A stretch of 64,000 nt of DNA from the NCBI RefSeq assembly GCF_004339025.1, contig NZ_SMFT01000001.1:372001-436000 (forward strand). The letters run 5' to 3'. Within the stretch, counting starts at the first letter, position 1. Every line of letters begins with the position of its first letter. Below the pieces are notes generated by a model that ran no database searches, was not told the origin of the DNA, and saw only the letters and a program-made list of their open reading frames with translations. Both the position numbers and the translations under genes were made by a program. The DNA comes from Volucribacter psittacicida (GTDB lineage Bacteria; Pseudomonadota; Gammaproteobacteria; Enterobacterales; Pasteurellaceae). Shown one piece after another: positions 29,171 through 38,086 of this stretch.

Positions 29171-29185
29171 AATATTATGTTAAAT
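29158..29185 (+). other. dif: Chromosome dimer resolution site dif
   Basis: The 28-bp site has XerC arm ATTTCGCATAA, central region TGAATA and XerD arm TTATGTTAAAT. The XerD arm is identical to that of E. coli dif, and the XerC arm shares GCGCATAA-type positions. XerCD resolve chromosome dimers here under FtsK control at the replication terminus. Gene polarity around it agrees with a terminus. Confidence 0.88.
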
Positions 29186-29387
29186 AACGGAGAAAGTATT
29201 AGGAAATAGGAAATTAAAATATATACTTACTTGTGGATATTCTTGTTACTCCCCTATTCCTTTATTACACAAACTCAGTAAAAAATCTCAAAATTTGTGA
29301 CGGTTATCGAAAATTTACAGTAGTATTTTGTCGTTAAAAAAGGCAAAATAGACTTCTTAGATTAAAATAAATAGAAGATTTAGCCCC

Positions 29388-29999
29388 ATGGAATTACTGA
29401 TTGATTTTTTTTCAAATTATGGCTACTGTGCGGTACTTTTTGTATTGATTATTTGTGGTTTTGGTGTCCCTATTCCTGAAGATATTACATTAGTTTCAGG
29501 GGGAATTATCGCAGGGCTTGGTTATGCCAACCCTCATATTATGCTTGTTGTCAGTATGTTTGGTGTACTATTTGGTGATAGTGTTATGTATTGGCTCGGA
29601 CGTATTTATGGGGCAAAAATATTAAGAGTAAGAATTATTCGCCGTTTTATTAATGTGCAACGTTTACGGTTAGTTCGTGAAAAATTTGATAAATATGGCA
29701 ACCGAGTGCTTTTTATCGCACGTTTTTTACCAGGATTACGTGCCCCTATTTATATGATTTCAGGGATTACACGCCGTATCAGCTACATGCGTTTTGTTTT
29801 AATTGATTTTTTTGCTGCAATTATTTCTGTTCCTATTTGGGTCTATCTGGGTTACCATGGCGCAGCCAATTTAGATTGGATTGAGCAACAAATTAAACGC
29901 GGACAAGTGGGGATTTATATTATTATTGCTATTGTTGCACTTTATGTAATTTTCAAGCTGTTCCGCTCTAAACAACATAGAGCATCAAATAATAGATAG
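29388..29999 (+). CDS. DedA-family membrane protein
   Basis: DedA proteins are inner-membrane proteins of the SNARE-associated (PF09335) group, linked to undecaprenyl phosphate or lipid flipping. The 203-aa protein has about five hydrophobic segments and the family motifs G-x-P-I-P-E near residue 27 and R-F-L-P-G-L-R-A near 114. It is the first intact chromosomal gene right of dif. The upstream 200 bp has no clear additional feature. Confidence 0.9.
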   Translation: MELLIDFFSNYGYCAVLFVLIICGFGVPIPEDITLVSGGIIAGLGYANPHIMLVVSMFGVLFGDSVMYWLGRIYGAKILRVRIIRRFINVQRLRLVREKFDKYGNRVLFIARFLPGLRAPIYMISGITRRISYMRFVLIDFFAAIISVPIWVYLGYHGAANLDWIEQQIKRGQVGIYIIIAIVALYVIFKLFRSKQHRASNNR

Positions 30000-30114
30000 T
30001 TGATAAAAGTTGATTATTGATTTAAGCCTTATGTTGTCTTAACCATAGGGCTTCAAGTTACTTTGTAATAAAATTTTTACCTTTCAAAACAAATTAAATC
30101 CCACAGAAATTTGA

Positions 30115-30369
30115 TTTCATTATTCTCAAGGAAAACAGACGTATAAAGAGCTTGCTATTAAATATCAATGTTCTGTTAAAACAATTCAAAGATATATTGA
30201 TAAATCCCCGAAAAATACTTTAAATTTACCCTCATCAACTTATTTAAATATTATTATGGATACCACTTTCTTTAAGCGAGATTTTAGTGTGTTAGTGTTA
30301 ATGGATAGCCTGACAGAAAAAGTGATTTATCATCAAATTGTAAAAATAGAAAGGAATATTTATTATTAA
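30115..30369 (+). pseudogene. Transposase remnant (Mutator/IS256-like)
   Basis: One open stretch encodes Y-S-Q-G-K-Q-T-Y-K-E-L-A and S-V-K-T-I-Q-R-Y-I, a helix-turn-helix of transposase type. It continues to M-D-T-T-F-F-K-R-D-F-S-V-L-V-L-M-D-S-L-T, the segment around the first catalytic aspartate. It begins after a stop and ends at TAA, so both ends and the remaining catalytic residues are missing. No inverted repeats were found. It lies between dedA and tRNA-Leu, in a 446-bp stretch that has no intact protein gene. Confidence 0.6.
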
Positions 30370-30445
30370 TACAGAATTAAATATGTTAAAGGAAAAGGCT
30401 ATATTATATTATTAAATTACCTACTATGATCAGCATGAATTTATA

Positions 30446-30531
30446 TGGTGCCTAGGGTCGGACTCGAACCGACACGTTTATTCAACGGCGGATTTTGAAT
30501 CCGCTGCGTCTACCAATTTCGCCACCCAGGC
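30446..30531 (-). tRNA. tRNA-Leu (CAA)
   Basis: It has acceptor GCCTGGG with CCTAGGC (one G-U pair), encoded CCA, a long variable arm typical of leucine tRNAs, the GGTTCGAGTCC T-arm, and an anticodon loop TTCAAAA giving anticodon CAA. Confidence 0.95.
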
Positions 30532-30647
30532 AGTCAATGGTGGAGATTATACAATGCTAAATATTGATTGCAAGAAAAAAATGAGACAAGTTATTTAATT
30601 GTGTTAAATTTCAACAACCCAGCAGATTGACTACTGGGTTGATAATA

Positions 30648-31487
30648 TTAAAATACAATGGTTTTATTTTGGAATACAAAAATACGATCTTGTAACGCAA
30701 GATCTAAAGCTTTACTTAGCACCGTTTTTTCAACATCTCGCCCAGCTTTCATCATAGCTTCAGCATTATAGGTATGATCAACATTAATAACATTTTGCAA
30801 GATAATTGGGCCTTGATCTAATTCATTATTAATAAAATGTGCTGTTGCGCCAATAATTTTTACCCCTCTTTCATAGGCTTGATGATAAGGTTTTGCCCCA
30901 ATAAAAGCAGGTAGGAATGAATGATGAATATTAATGACACGATTAGGATAACGACTTACAAATTCAGGATTAAGTACACGCATATATTTAGCAAGCACAA
31001 TATAATCAGGTGAATATTCATCAATTTTATCAGCCAATAATTTATCATGTTCAACACGTGTTAAGTTTTGATGGCTAATGCAGAAAAAAGGAATATTAAA
31101 TTTTTCTACTAATGATCTTAATGTATCGTGATTACCAATAACAGCGGCAATTTCAACATTTAAACTACCATAATAGTTTTTCATTAATATATCGCCAAGG
31201 CAATGCGCTTCTTTGGTTACTAAAATAACAATACGTTTTTTTTGTTTACTAATTAATCTGCAATTTGTACCTTGTGGTAAAGCAAGATTGAGATCTTCTA
31301 AGAGTGTTTGTTCATTAAAAATCCCTTGTAATTCAGTACGCATAAAAAAATGCTTTGTCTCAAAATCAACGAATTCATTATTATGTAGAATATTTAATTG
31401 ATGTTTATAACAAATATTGGTTATTTTTGCGATTAAACCTTTATCATCAGGGCAATCGGTTAATAGAATTTTATTTTCAATCATCAT
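30648..31487 (-). CDS. purU: Formyltetrahydrofolate deformylase
   Basis: PurU hydrolyses 10-formyl-THF to formate and THF, balancing one-carbon pools and feeding formate to PurT. The 279-aa protein has an N-terminal ACT domain (D-K-G-L-I-A-K-I-T) and a formyltransferase-like domain with H-H-S-F-L-P-A-F-x-G-A-K-P-Y and G-A-T-A-H-F. Two adjacent ATGs mark the start. It lies downstream of hns on the same strand with a terminator between them. Confidence 0.95.
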   Translation of the reverse strand: MMIENKILLTDCPDDKGLIAKITNICYKHQLNILHNNEFVDFETKHFFMRTELQGIFNEQTLLEDLNLALPQGTNCRLISKQKKRIVILVTKEAHCLGDILMKNYYGSLNVEIAAVIGNHDTLRSLVEKFNIPFFCISHQNLTRVEHDKLLADKIDEYSPDYIVLAKYMRVLNPEFVSRYPNRVINIHHSFLPAFIGAKPYHQAYERGVKIIGATAHFINNELDQGPIILQNVINVDHTYNAEAMMKAGRDVEKTVLSKALDLALQDRIFVFQNKTIVF

Positions 31488-31499
31488 TTATTTCTCTAA

Positions 31500-31531
31500 T
31501 AAAATAATAAAACCCATATATTATGGGTTTT
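31500..31531 (-). terminator. hns terminator
   Basis: AAAACCCAT and ATGGGTTTT pair around a 5-nt loop, followed on the minus strand by ATTATTTTATT. Confidence 0.8.
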
Positions 31532-31550
31532 ATGGTAATAAGACTGTTGA

Positions 31551-31949
31551 TTAAATTTCAAAAGAAGATAAGGATTTTCCTGCATCTACTGCTTGTTTAA
31601 TTGCTTTAGGCATTCTTCCTTGACCTGTCCAAGTTTTGACAACGCCGTTTTCTTCATATTGGTACTTGGCTGCTTTTGGTTCTCTTTTTTTACGTTTAGG
31701 GGCTTCGCCACCTAATAATTCAATGAGATCTTCGGCATTGATACCATCTTGTTGTAATAATTCTTTATATTTTTCTAATTTTTCTAAGCGTTGTTGTTCT
31801 TTTGCTTGTAACTCAGCAGCTTCTTGATGTTTTTCTTTTACTACTAAAGTTAATTTTTCTAAAATAGATTTTAACTCTTCTAAAGAAAGTTCACGAGCTA
31901 AAGCGCGTAGGCTACGGATATTATTCAATGTTTTTACTAGGTCAGACAT
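31551..31949 (-). CDS. hns: H-NS-family nucleoid protein
   Basis: H-NS binds and silences AT-rich and horizontally acquired DNA. The 132-aa protein has an N-terminal coiled-coil oligomerisation region (about 1-75), a basic linker (K-R-K-K-R), and the C-terminal DNA-binding motif T-W-T-G-Q-G-R-M-P-K. AGGAGGAA precedes the ATG. The 230 bp upstream are very AT-rich, as expected for an autoregulated hns promoter. Confidence 0.95.
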   Translation of the reverse strand: MSDLVKTLNNIRSLRALARELSLEELKSILEKLTLVVKEKHQEAAELQAKEQQRLEKLEKYKELLQQDGINAEDLIELLGGEAPKRKKREPKAAKYQYEENGVVKTWTGQGRMPKAIKQAVDAGKSLSSFEI

Positions 31950-32179
31950 AAAATTCCTCCTTAATTCATTTAATGATGTTTGGGCAATTATAATAATTAT
32001 AAGAATAATAGCAATAAAAAATTATAATATTCACTTTAATTTTTTATTTATTTTATTTTTAGATTAATGGTAGCATCGGTTAATCTTAATTGGACTGGTT
32101 AAGAGAAAATATATCATATTAATAAGCAAATTCTATTGTCATTTCAGGCATATTATCGTAATCTTAGCACTTCCGCATA

Positions 32180-32347
32180 TGTAGAGGCGCAAATGTTATA
32201 AGTATTTTTTCTGAGCGGATAGCGATGAAGGAAAAGGAAAGGAATATTTGCCGAAATCAATCAAAAGTCATTTTGATTGGTTGGGGGCGTTATTGAAAGG
32301 TACGTCACTGCCATAGTATGTTTATGTTCACTATGGAGCGCTACTGT
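32180..32347 (+). promoter_or_regulatory. Lysine riboswitch (L box)
   Basis: The conserved blocks appear in order: GTAGAGGCGC, GAAGGAAAAGGAAAGGA with TTGCCGAA, TTGGTTGGGGG, TACGTCACTGCC, and GGAGCGCTAC closing the P1 stem (GTAG with CTAC). It lies 87 bp upstream of the NhaC-family gene. Recognition is by eye from the known L-box consensus. The 485-bp gap between hns and this gene otherwise holds the hns promoter. Confidence 0.85.
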
Positions 32348-32402
32348 TTAGATGGTTTAATTCACTAACCTGTTATAATCAATTTGGTTATTTCTTTCAG
32401 TA

Positions 32403-32434
32403 GATCTCCCTTATTTTATTGTTAGGTAGAGGTC
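32403..32434 (+). promoter_or_regulatory. Possible Shine-Dalgarno sequester of the lysine riboswitch
   Basis: GATCTC (32403-32408) can pair with GAGGTC (32429-32434), which includes the ribosome binding site and touches the ATG. This would be a translational expression platform. The stem is only 6 bp with one G-U pair. Confidence 0.35.
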
Positions 32435-33967
32435 ATGCAACTCATTAATTATTCTACGTCCATTTGGTCAATTATTCCGCCGTTATTGGCATTGAGTTTA
32501 GCCATTACCACACGTAAAGTGATTTTTTCACTCAGCGTTGGTATTTTGGTTGGGGCATTAATGCTTGGCGGTGGTAATTTACTTACTTCGTTAATTTATC
32601 TTAAAGACAATATTTTATCCTTAGTCTATGATGTGGAAGCACAGGGATTAAATGCGGATAATATTAATATTTTAATTTTTTTATTATTATTGGGAATATT
32701 AACCGCACTTTTTACTTTATCAGGCAGTAATCAAGCCTTTGCAAATTGGGCAAAAAAACGCATAAAAGGGCGACGTGGTGCAAAATTAATGGCGGCATCA
32801 TTAGTCTTTGTGACCTTTATTGATGATTATTTCCATAGCTTAGCCGTTGGCGCTATTGCACGTCCCGTTACCGATAAATTTAAGGTTTCTCGTGCTAAAC
32901 TGGCTTATATTTTGGATTCAACTGCCGCACCTATGTGTGTATTAATGCCTGTTTCTAGCTGGGGAGCTTATATTATTACCTTAATCGCAGGATTATTAGC
33001 CACTTATTCTATCACTGATTATTCGCCAATCGGGGCATTTATGGCAATGAGTGCTATGAATTATTATGCGATTTTTTCCATTATTATGGTTTTCCTTGTG
33101 GCTTATTTTTCTATTGATATAGGTTCAATGGCGAGACATGAACAAGCTGCTTTAGCCAAAGAGCATGATGAAAATGAAGAGATTGTTGTGACAGGAAGAA
33201 TGCGTAATTTGGTATTCCCTATTGTGGCTTTAATTGTTGCTACTGTGTTTATGATGATGTACACAGGCCATCAAGCATTAAGTTTAGAAAACAAACCTTT
33301 TAGTGTTTTAGGGGCATTTGAAAATACAACGGTGGGGATTTCTCTTGTTTTCGGTGGCGTAAGTGCTTTAGTGGTGTTAACCCTTTGTATTATTGCTGGC
33401 CGTCATATTGATATGTCCACTTATTTTCGTGCTTGGATATTAGGTATGAAATCCATGTCAGGAGCTATTTTAATTTTGCTTTTTGCTTGGACAATTAATA
33501 ATGTTGTTGGCGATATGAAAACGGGGGAATATTTATCTACGCTCGTATCTGGCAATTTTGCCATTGAATTATTACCTGCATTGCTATTTATATTAGCAAC
33601 AGCCATGGCATTTGCCACAGGAACAAGCTGGGGAACCTTTGGAATTATGTTACCGATTGCAGCAGCGATCGCAGCCAATGCAGCACCAGAATTATTGCTT
33701 CCTTGTTTATCTGCTGTAATGGCAGGGGCTGTTTGTGGCGATCATTGTTCGCCAATTTCAGATACCACTATTCTTTCTTCTACGGGAGCAAAATGTGGTT
33801 TAATGGATCACGTCACAACCCAATTACCTTATGCCATGTTAGTAGCATTATCCACTGTAGTAGGTTATCTTGTGATTGGATTTACCTCTTCAATGTTGTA
33901 CGCCTTTATTGCTACAGCAATTATTTTTGCACTGCTTATTTTGCTGTGTAGAAAAAAATCAGTTTAG
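32435..33967 (+). CDS. nhaC: NhaC-family transporter, probably a lysine importer (LysW type)
   Basis: The 510-aa inner-membrane protein has about 11-12 helices and belongs to the NhaC superfamily, often labelled Na+/H+ antiporter. It shows D-D-Y-F-H-S-L near residue 129, and G-T-S-W-G-T-F and G-D-H-C-S-P-I-S-D-T near the C-terminus. The lysine riboswitch directly upstream argues that the true substrate is lysine, as proposed for the LysW group of such transporters. Transport specificity is inferred from regulation only. Confidence 0.88.
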   Translation: MQLINYSTSIWSIIPPLLALSLAITTRKVIFSLSVGILVGALMLGGGNLLTSLIYLKDNILSLVYDVEAQGLNADNINILIFLLLLGILTALFTLSGSNQAFANWAKKRIKGRRGAKLMAASLVFVTFIDDYFHSLAVGAIARPVTDKFKVSRAKLAYILDSTAAPMCVLMPVSSWGAYIITLIAGLLATYSITDYSPIGAFMAMSAMNYYAIFSIIMVFLVAYFSIDIGSMARHEQAALAKEHDENEEIVVTGRMRNLVFPIVALIVATVFMMMYTGHQALSLENKPFSVLGAFENTTVGISLVFGGVSALVVLTLCIIAGRHIDMSTYFRAWILGMKSMSGAILILLFAWTINNVVGDMKTGEYLSTLVSGNFAIELLPALLFILATAMAFATGTSWGTFGIMLPIAAAIAANAAPELLLPCLSAVMAGAVCGDHCSPISDTTILSSTGAKCGLMDHVTTQLPYAMLVALSTVVGYLVIGFTSSMLYAFIATAIIFALLILLCRKKSV

Positions 33968-33974
33968 TTCTTAT

Positions 33975-34000
33975 AAAACCTGCCAAAAGGCAGGTTTTTT
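33975..34000 (+). terminator. Terminator after the lysine-regulated transporter
   Basis: AAAACCTGCC and GGCAGGTTTT pair around AAAA, followed by TT. An uptake sequence follows at 34005. Confidence 0.85.
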
Positions 34001-34116
34001 CTTAAAGTGCGGTCAGTTTTAAAATAATATTTGTACCACTTTATATCCCACATCTTACTTTAATTGCCCCCTAGGCAAAATGGTGAATTTTGCCCATTGT
34101 CTTTTTTAAATTATTA

Positions 34117-34157
34117 TGTATTATATTTATTACATTTGATGTAATGATTATTTTACA
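34117..34157 (+). promoter_or_regulatory. Two possible TyrR boxes upstream of aroF
   Basis: TGTATT-ATATTT-ATTACA (34117-34134) and TGTAAT-GATTAT-TTTACA (34140-34157) both fit the TyrR pattern TGTAAA-N6-TTTACA loosely. Their centres are 23 bp apart, about two helical turns. E. coli aroF-tyrA is TyrR-controlled from multiple boxes. The region is AT-rich, so chance matches are possible. Confidence 0.5.
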
Positions 34158-34189
34158 TTTATTATTTAAAATATTATAAGGAGTGAAAT

Positions 34190-35245
34190 ATGAATAAAGA
34201 TAGCTTACACAATGTACATATTGTTGATGAAAAAGTTTTAGTAACCCCCTATGAATTAAAACAAAAATTACCCCTTTCCTCGCAATTACGCCATCAAATT
34301 GAACAATCTCGTCAAGAGATTGCCAATATTATTCATAAGAAACAAGATAAATTATTGGTAGTTATTGGACCTTGTTCTATTCATGATCCTCAGGCAGCTA
34401 TTGAGTATGGCAAAAAATTGGCACAGCTTGCCTCTGAGCTGTCAGATAATCTTTACATTGTTATGCGAGTCTATTTTGAGAAACCACGCACAACGGTCGG
34501 TTGGAAAGGTTTGATTAATGATCCTAAAATTGATGGCTCTTTTGATGTTGAACATGGGTTACATATCGCACGAGCTTTATTAATAGAATTAGCCGAATTA
34601 GGCTTGCCATTAGCCACAGAAGCCCTCGATCCTATTACACCACAGTATATGGCAGATTTATTTAGCTGGTCAGCAATAGGTGCGCGTACCACAGAATCCC
34701 AAACCCATCGAGAGTTAGCCTCAGGGCTATCAATGGCTGTTGGCTTTAAAAATGGGACAGATGGCAGTTTAGCAACAGCGATTAATGCGATGAAAGCGGC
34801 ATCAATGGGGCATAGTTTTATCGGTATTAATCAACAAGGACAAGTGAACTTGCTTCATACGGAAGGTAATCCCGATGGACATGTTATTTTACGCGGTGGA
34901 AAAATGCCTAATTATCAAGCGGAATTTGTGGCACAATGTGAAATTGAATTAGCTAACGCTGGATTAGAACAGGCGATTATGATTGATTGTAGTCATGGTA
35001 ATTCCAATAAAGATTATCGCCGTCAGCCTTTGGTTGCAGAAGATGCGGTTCAACAAATTTTAGCAGGTAATCGCTCAATTATTGGATTAATGTTAGAAAG
35101 CAATCTTTATGCAGGAAATCAAAGTGCGGATCAACCTGTTAGCCAAATGAAATATGGTGTTTCTATTACCGATGCCTGTATTGATTGGCAAACTACCGAA
35201 ACCCTATTACGCAATATTGCAAACAAATTAGCACATAAAGGATAA
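34190..35245 (+). CDS. aroF: 3-deoxy-7-phosphoheptulonate synthase (Tyr-sensitive type)
   Basis: It makes DAHP from phosphoenolpyruvate and erythrose-4-phosphate, the first step of aromatic amino acid synthesis. The 351-aa protein resembles E. coli AroF from the first residues (M-x-K-D-x-L-x-N-V-H-I). It keeps G-P-C-S-I-H-D, K-P-R-T-T-V-G-W-K-G and the metal-binding C-S-H-G-N-S. Its pairing with tyrA 3 bp downstream is also the aroF arrangement. AAGGAG precedes the ATG. Confidence 0.93.
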   Translation: MNKDSLHNVHIVDEKVLVTPYELKQKLPLSSQLRHQIEQSRQEIANIIHKKQDKLLVVIGPCSIHDPQAAIEYGKKLAQLASELSDNLYIVMRVYFEKPRTTVGWKGLINDPKIDGSFDVEHGLHIARALLIELAELGLPLATEALDPITPQYMADLFSWSAIGARTTESQTHRELASGLSMAVGFKNGTDGSLATAINAMKAASMGHSFIGINQQGQVNLLHTEGNPDGHVILRGGKMPNYQAEFVAQCEIELANAGLEQAIMIDCSHGNSNKDYRRQPLVAEDAVQQILAGNRSIIGLMLESNLYAGNQSADQPVSQMKYGVSITDACIDWQTTETLLRNIANKLAHKG

Positions 35246-35248
35246 ATT

Positions 35249-36367
35249 ATGAATGCACTCAACGCATTACGCGATGAAATTGATGAAACGGATCGCGCTT
35301 TATTACAATTACTTGCCAAACGTTTAGCTTTAGTAAGCAAAGTCGGCGAGGTCAAACATCAATATGGCTTACCGATTTATGTACCTGAGCGTGAAGCGGA
35401 TATGTTACAGGCAAGACGACAAGAGGCTGAAAAACTAGGTGTTCCGCCCGATCTGATTGAAGATATTTTACGCCGAATAATGCGAGAATCTTATACCAAT
35501 GAAAATCATTTTGGCTTTAAAAAACTCAATCCTGCCATTCAAAAAATTGTGATTGTGGGCGGAAAAGGTAAACTTGGCGGATTATTTGCTCATTATTTCC
35601 AATTATCTGGTTATCAAGTGGCATTATTAGGGCGTGATGATTGGCATAAGGCGGAAGATATTTTAGCCCAAGCGGATGTGGTGATGGTCTCTGTGCCGAT
35701 TGCAAACACCTTAGAAACCATAGAACGCTTGCAGCCTTATTTAACCGAAAATATGTTATTGACGGATTTAACCTCCGTCAAATCTGCACCTCTAGCGAAA
35801 ATGTTGAGTGTACATAAAGGGGCTGTCGTTGGTTTACATCCTATGTTTGGCCCTGATATTCCGAGTATGGCAAAACAAGTGGTTGCACGCTGTGATGGCC
35901 GCTTTGCGGAGCGTTATCAATGGTTACTCGAACAAATGGCAATGTGGGGGGCAATTATTTATCCTGTTGATGCCAAAGAGCATGATCATAGTATGACTTA
36001 TATTCAGGCACTACGCCATTTTGCCACCTTTGCCAATGGCTTACATCTTTCCCAACAACCCGTTGAGCTTGCTCAATTATTAGCACTCTCCTCCCCGATT
36101 TACCGCTTAGAATTAGCGATGATTGGACGTTTATTTGCCCAAGATGCCAGCTTATATGCGGATATTATTATGGACAAACCAGAAAATTTAGAGGTAATAA
36201 AATCATTACGAGATAGCTATGATGAAAGTCTAAAATTCTTTGAGCAAGGCGATAAACAAGGCTTTATTGCCACCTTTGAAAAAGTTCATCAATGGTTTGG
36301 TGAATATTCTGAGCTTTTTATGAAAGAAAGTCGGCATTTACTCAAACAAGCTAATGATTTTAGGTAA
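35249..36367 (+). CDS. tyrA: Bifunctional chorismate mutase / prephenate dehydrogenase
   Basis: TyrA takes chorismate to 4-hydroxyphenylpyruvate on the tyrosine branch. Residues 1-90 are the AroQ chorismate mutase ([13 protein letters not shown]). From about 100 is the NAD-binding prephenate dehydrogenase with [10 protein letters not shown] and H-P-M-F-G-P-D. It is co-transcribed with aroF, and a good terminator follows. Confidence 0.96.
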   Translation: MNALNALRDEIDETDRALLQLLAKRLALVSKVGEVKHQYGLPIYVPEREADMLQARRQEAEKLGVPPDLIEDILRRIMRESYTNENHFGFKKLNPAIQKIVIVGGKGKLGGLFAHYFQLSGYQVALLGRDDWHKAEDILAQADVVMVSVPIANTLETIERLQPYLTENMLLTDLTSVKSAPLAKMLSVHKGAVVGLHPMFGPDIPSMAKQVVARCDGRFAERYQWLLEQMAMWGAIIYPVDAKEHDHSMTYIQALRHFATFANGLHLSQQPVELAQLLALSSPIYRLELAMIGRLFAQDASLYADIIMDKPENLEVIKSLRDSYDESLKFFEQGDKQGFIATFEKVHQWFGEYSELFMKESRHLLKQANDFR

Positions 36368-36378
36368 GAACAAGTTTT

Positions 36379-36410
36379 GCCGTTCCTATGGGAACGGCTA
36401 TATTTTTATT
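36379..36410 (+). terminator. aroF-tyrA terminator
   Basis: GCCGTTCC and GGAACGGC pair around TATG, followed by TATATTTTTATT. Confidence 0.85.
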
Positions 36411-36415
36411 AAGTC

Positions 36416-36898
36416 TTATTCCTCTACTTCTAACAGATCAGCAAATTGTGCATTTAATGCTTTCGCTAAACATTGTGGATCGATTTCTATATCTAGCCCA
36501 CGTTTTCCGCCAGAAATAAAAATTGTTGAAAAACTGACCGCACTTTGATCAATGAAGGTTATCAATTTTTTCTTTTGCCCTAAGGGACTAATGCCACCAA
36601 TTAAATAGCCTGTGGTTTTTTGTGCCACCTGTTTATCCGCCATTTCAGCTTTTTTACAGCCTAAAGCTCGTGCGACCTTTTTTAAATTTAATTGATAAGC
36701 CACAGGAATGACCATAACCGCTAATTTCTTTTGATCATTATTTTGAGCAATAAGTAGGGTTTTAAAGGTTTGCAAAGGGGATAATCCCAATTTTTCTACG
36801 GCTTCTTCGCCAAAGTGAGTATTATTCGGATCATGTTGATAACTGTGTAATTGGAAAGCAATTTTGGCTTTTTTTAAAAAATCTACTGCTGGTGTCAT
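36416..36898 (-). CDS. ybaK: Cys-tRNA(Pro)/Cys-tRNA(Cys) deacylase YbaK
   Basis: YbaK clears cysteine mischarged on tRNA-Pro. The 160-aa protein has the family start T-P-A-V-x-F-L-K-K, the catalytic lysine segment near residue 46 (Q-T-F-K-T-L) and [10 protein letters not shown]. It contains an uptake sequence near its 3' end. It is divergent from the usg-like gene, as in H. influenzae HI1434/HI1435. Confidence 0.93.
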   Translation of the reverse strand: MTPAVDFLKKAKIAFQLHSYQHDPNNTHFGEEAVEKLGLSPLQTFKTLLIAQNNDQKKLAVMVIPVAYQLNLKKVARALGCKKAEMADKQVAQKTTGYLIGGISPLGQKKKLITFIDQSAVSFSTIFISGGKRGLDIEIDPQCLAKALNAQFADLLEVEE

Positions 36899-36955
36899 AG
36901 CATATTCCCTGATTCTTGCATAAAATAGTAGGGATATTTTAGCGTGGAGAAAAAA

Positions 36956-37921
36956 ATGAATACAAGTTTAAATATTGCCATTGCAGCGGAATTTAGCTTA
37001 ACCAGTAAAATTGTTACTTATTTAGAACAAACGGACTTAGCCATTGATCAACTTAGCATTGCGGATATTTATCCCTTTAATGAAGAACAAGGCATACGTT
37101 TTCATCATAAAAACATTGCTCATCAAGATTTTGCAGATATAGATTGGCATAATATTCATTATCTTTTGTTTGCAGGAGATATTGAAAAAGTCAATTTATT
37201 ACCTCAAGTGGCTCAAGCAGGCTGTATTGTGATTGATATTAAAGGCATTTGTGCAAATTTAACGGATATTCCTGTTGTTGTGCCAAGCGTAAATGAACAA
37301 CAATTAAGCCAATTACGCACACATAATATTGTCAGTTTACCTGATCCACAGGTAACTCAAGCCGCTTTAGCCTTAAACCCTTTTAAACAAAATCTTAATC
37401 AGGTTTTTATTACCAGCTTATTACCTGCCTCTTATTCAAGCCAAGAGCAAGTGGAACAGTTAGTCGGACAAACCGCCCAGCTACTTAATGGCATACCCCT
37501 TGACGAACAACAAACCCGTTTTGCCTTTAATGTTTTACCTCAACTTAAAGCAAATTTACCTTTACAATTAAGCAAAATTTTTCCTCAATTAGGACAAGCG
37601 ATTTTTCATCAAGTACAAACCCCTGTCTTTTATGGTATGGCACAAACCTTAACCCTACAGCTTGATTATATGGTTGATCCAACACAGATCATCACAGAAT
37701 GGCAACAACATCCTTTAGTGAAATATTATGATCAGCCTTTAATTACGCCTGTTACCAATGGTGAAATGGAAAATGATCAAGCATATTGTTATTTGCATAT
37801 TAGCCAACTAGAACAAACAGATGAACAATTAACCCTATGGACGGTAAGCGATGAACAAGGATTTTCACAAGCTCAAATGGCAGTAGAATTGTTGATAAGC
37901 CTAAATCGTGAGGAACATTAG
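36956..37921 (+). CDS. usg: USG-1-like, aspartate-semialdehyde dehydrogenase-related protein
   Basis: The 321-aa protein is built like aspartate-semialdehyde dehydrogenase (N-terminal Rossmann fold, C-terminal dimerisation domain). It lacks the G-x-x-G-x-x-G at the N-terminus and the catalytic cysteine motif is not evident (V-S-L-P-D-P-Q-V replaces it), as in the USG-1 group of unknown function. I start at the ATG at 36956 with GGAGA upstream rather than the GTG at 36944. Confidence 0.75.
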   Translation: MNTSLNIAIAAEFSLTSKIVTYLEQTDLAIDQLSIADIYPFNEEQGIRFHHKNIAHQDFADIDWHNIHYLLFAGDIEKVNLLPQVAQAGCIVIDIKGICANLTDIPVVVPSVNEQQLSQLRTHNIVSLPDPQVTQAALALNPFKQNLNQVFITSLLPASYSSQEQVEQLVGQTAQLLNGIPLDEQQTRFAFNVLPQLKANLPLQLSKIFPQLGQAIFHQVQTPVFYGMAQTLTLQLDYMVDPTQIITEWQQHPLVKYYDQPLITPVTNGEMENDQAYCYLHISQLEQTDEQLTLWTVSDEQGFSQAQMAVELLISLNREEH

Positions 37922-37937
37922 GATTTCTTAATATTAA

Positions 37938-37974
37938 GGGCGACAGACTTCTTCACAATAAAGTTCTATCGCCC
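37938..37974 (+). terminator. Weak hairpin after usg
   Basis: GGGCGA and TCGCCC form a 6-bp stem with partial pairing inside. The following sequence is A-rich, not T-rich. Confidence 0.3.
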
Positions 37975-38086
37975 AAAAAGTAATAAAAATATCGCCACCT
38001 ATCCTCAAATTTGCTAGAATTTCGCAGAAAAACCACCGATTGTTTTTCAATTTACCTTTGAATAACCTAATTGGAAATATCTCATC

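Noticed and set aside
37922-38086. Purine riboswitch or PurR box before the purine permease
   Set aside because: The 165-bp leader has a weak hairpin and a plausible -10, but none of the conserved purine aptamer blocks or a PurR palindrome.
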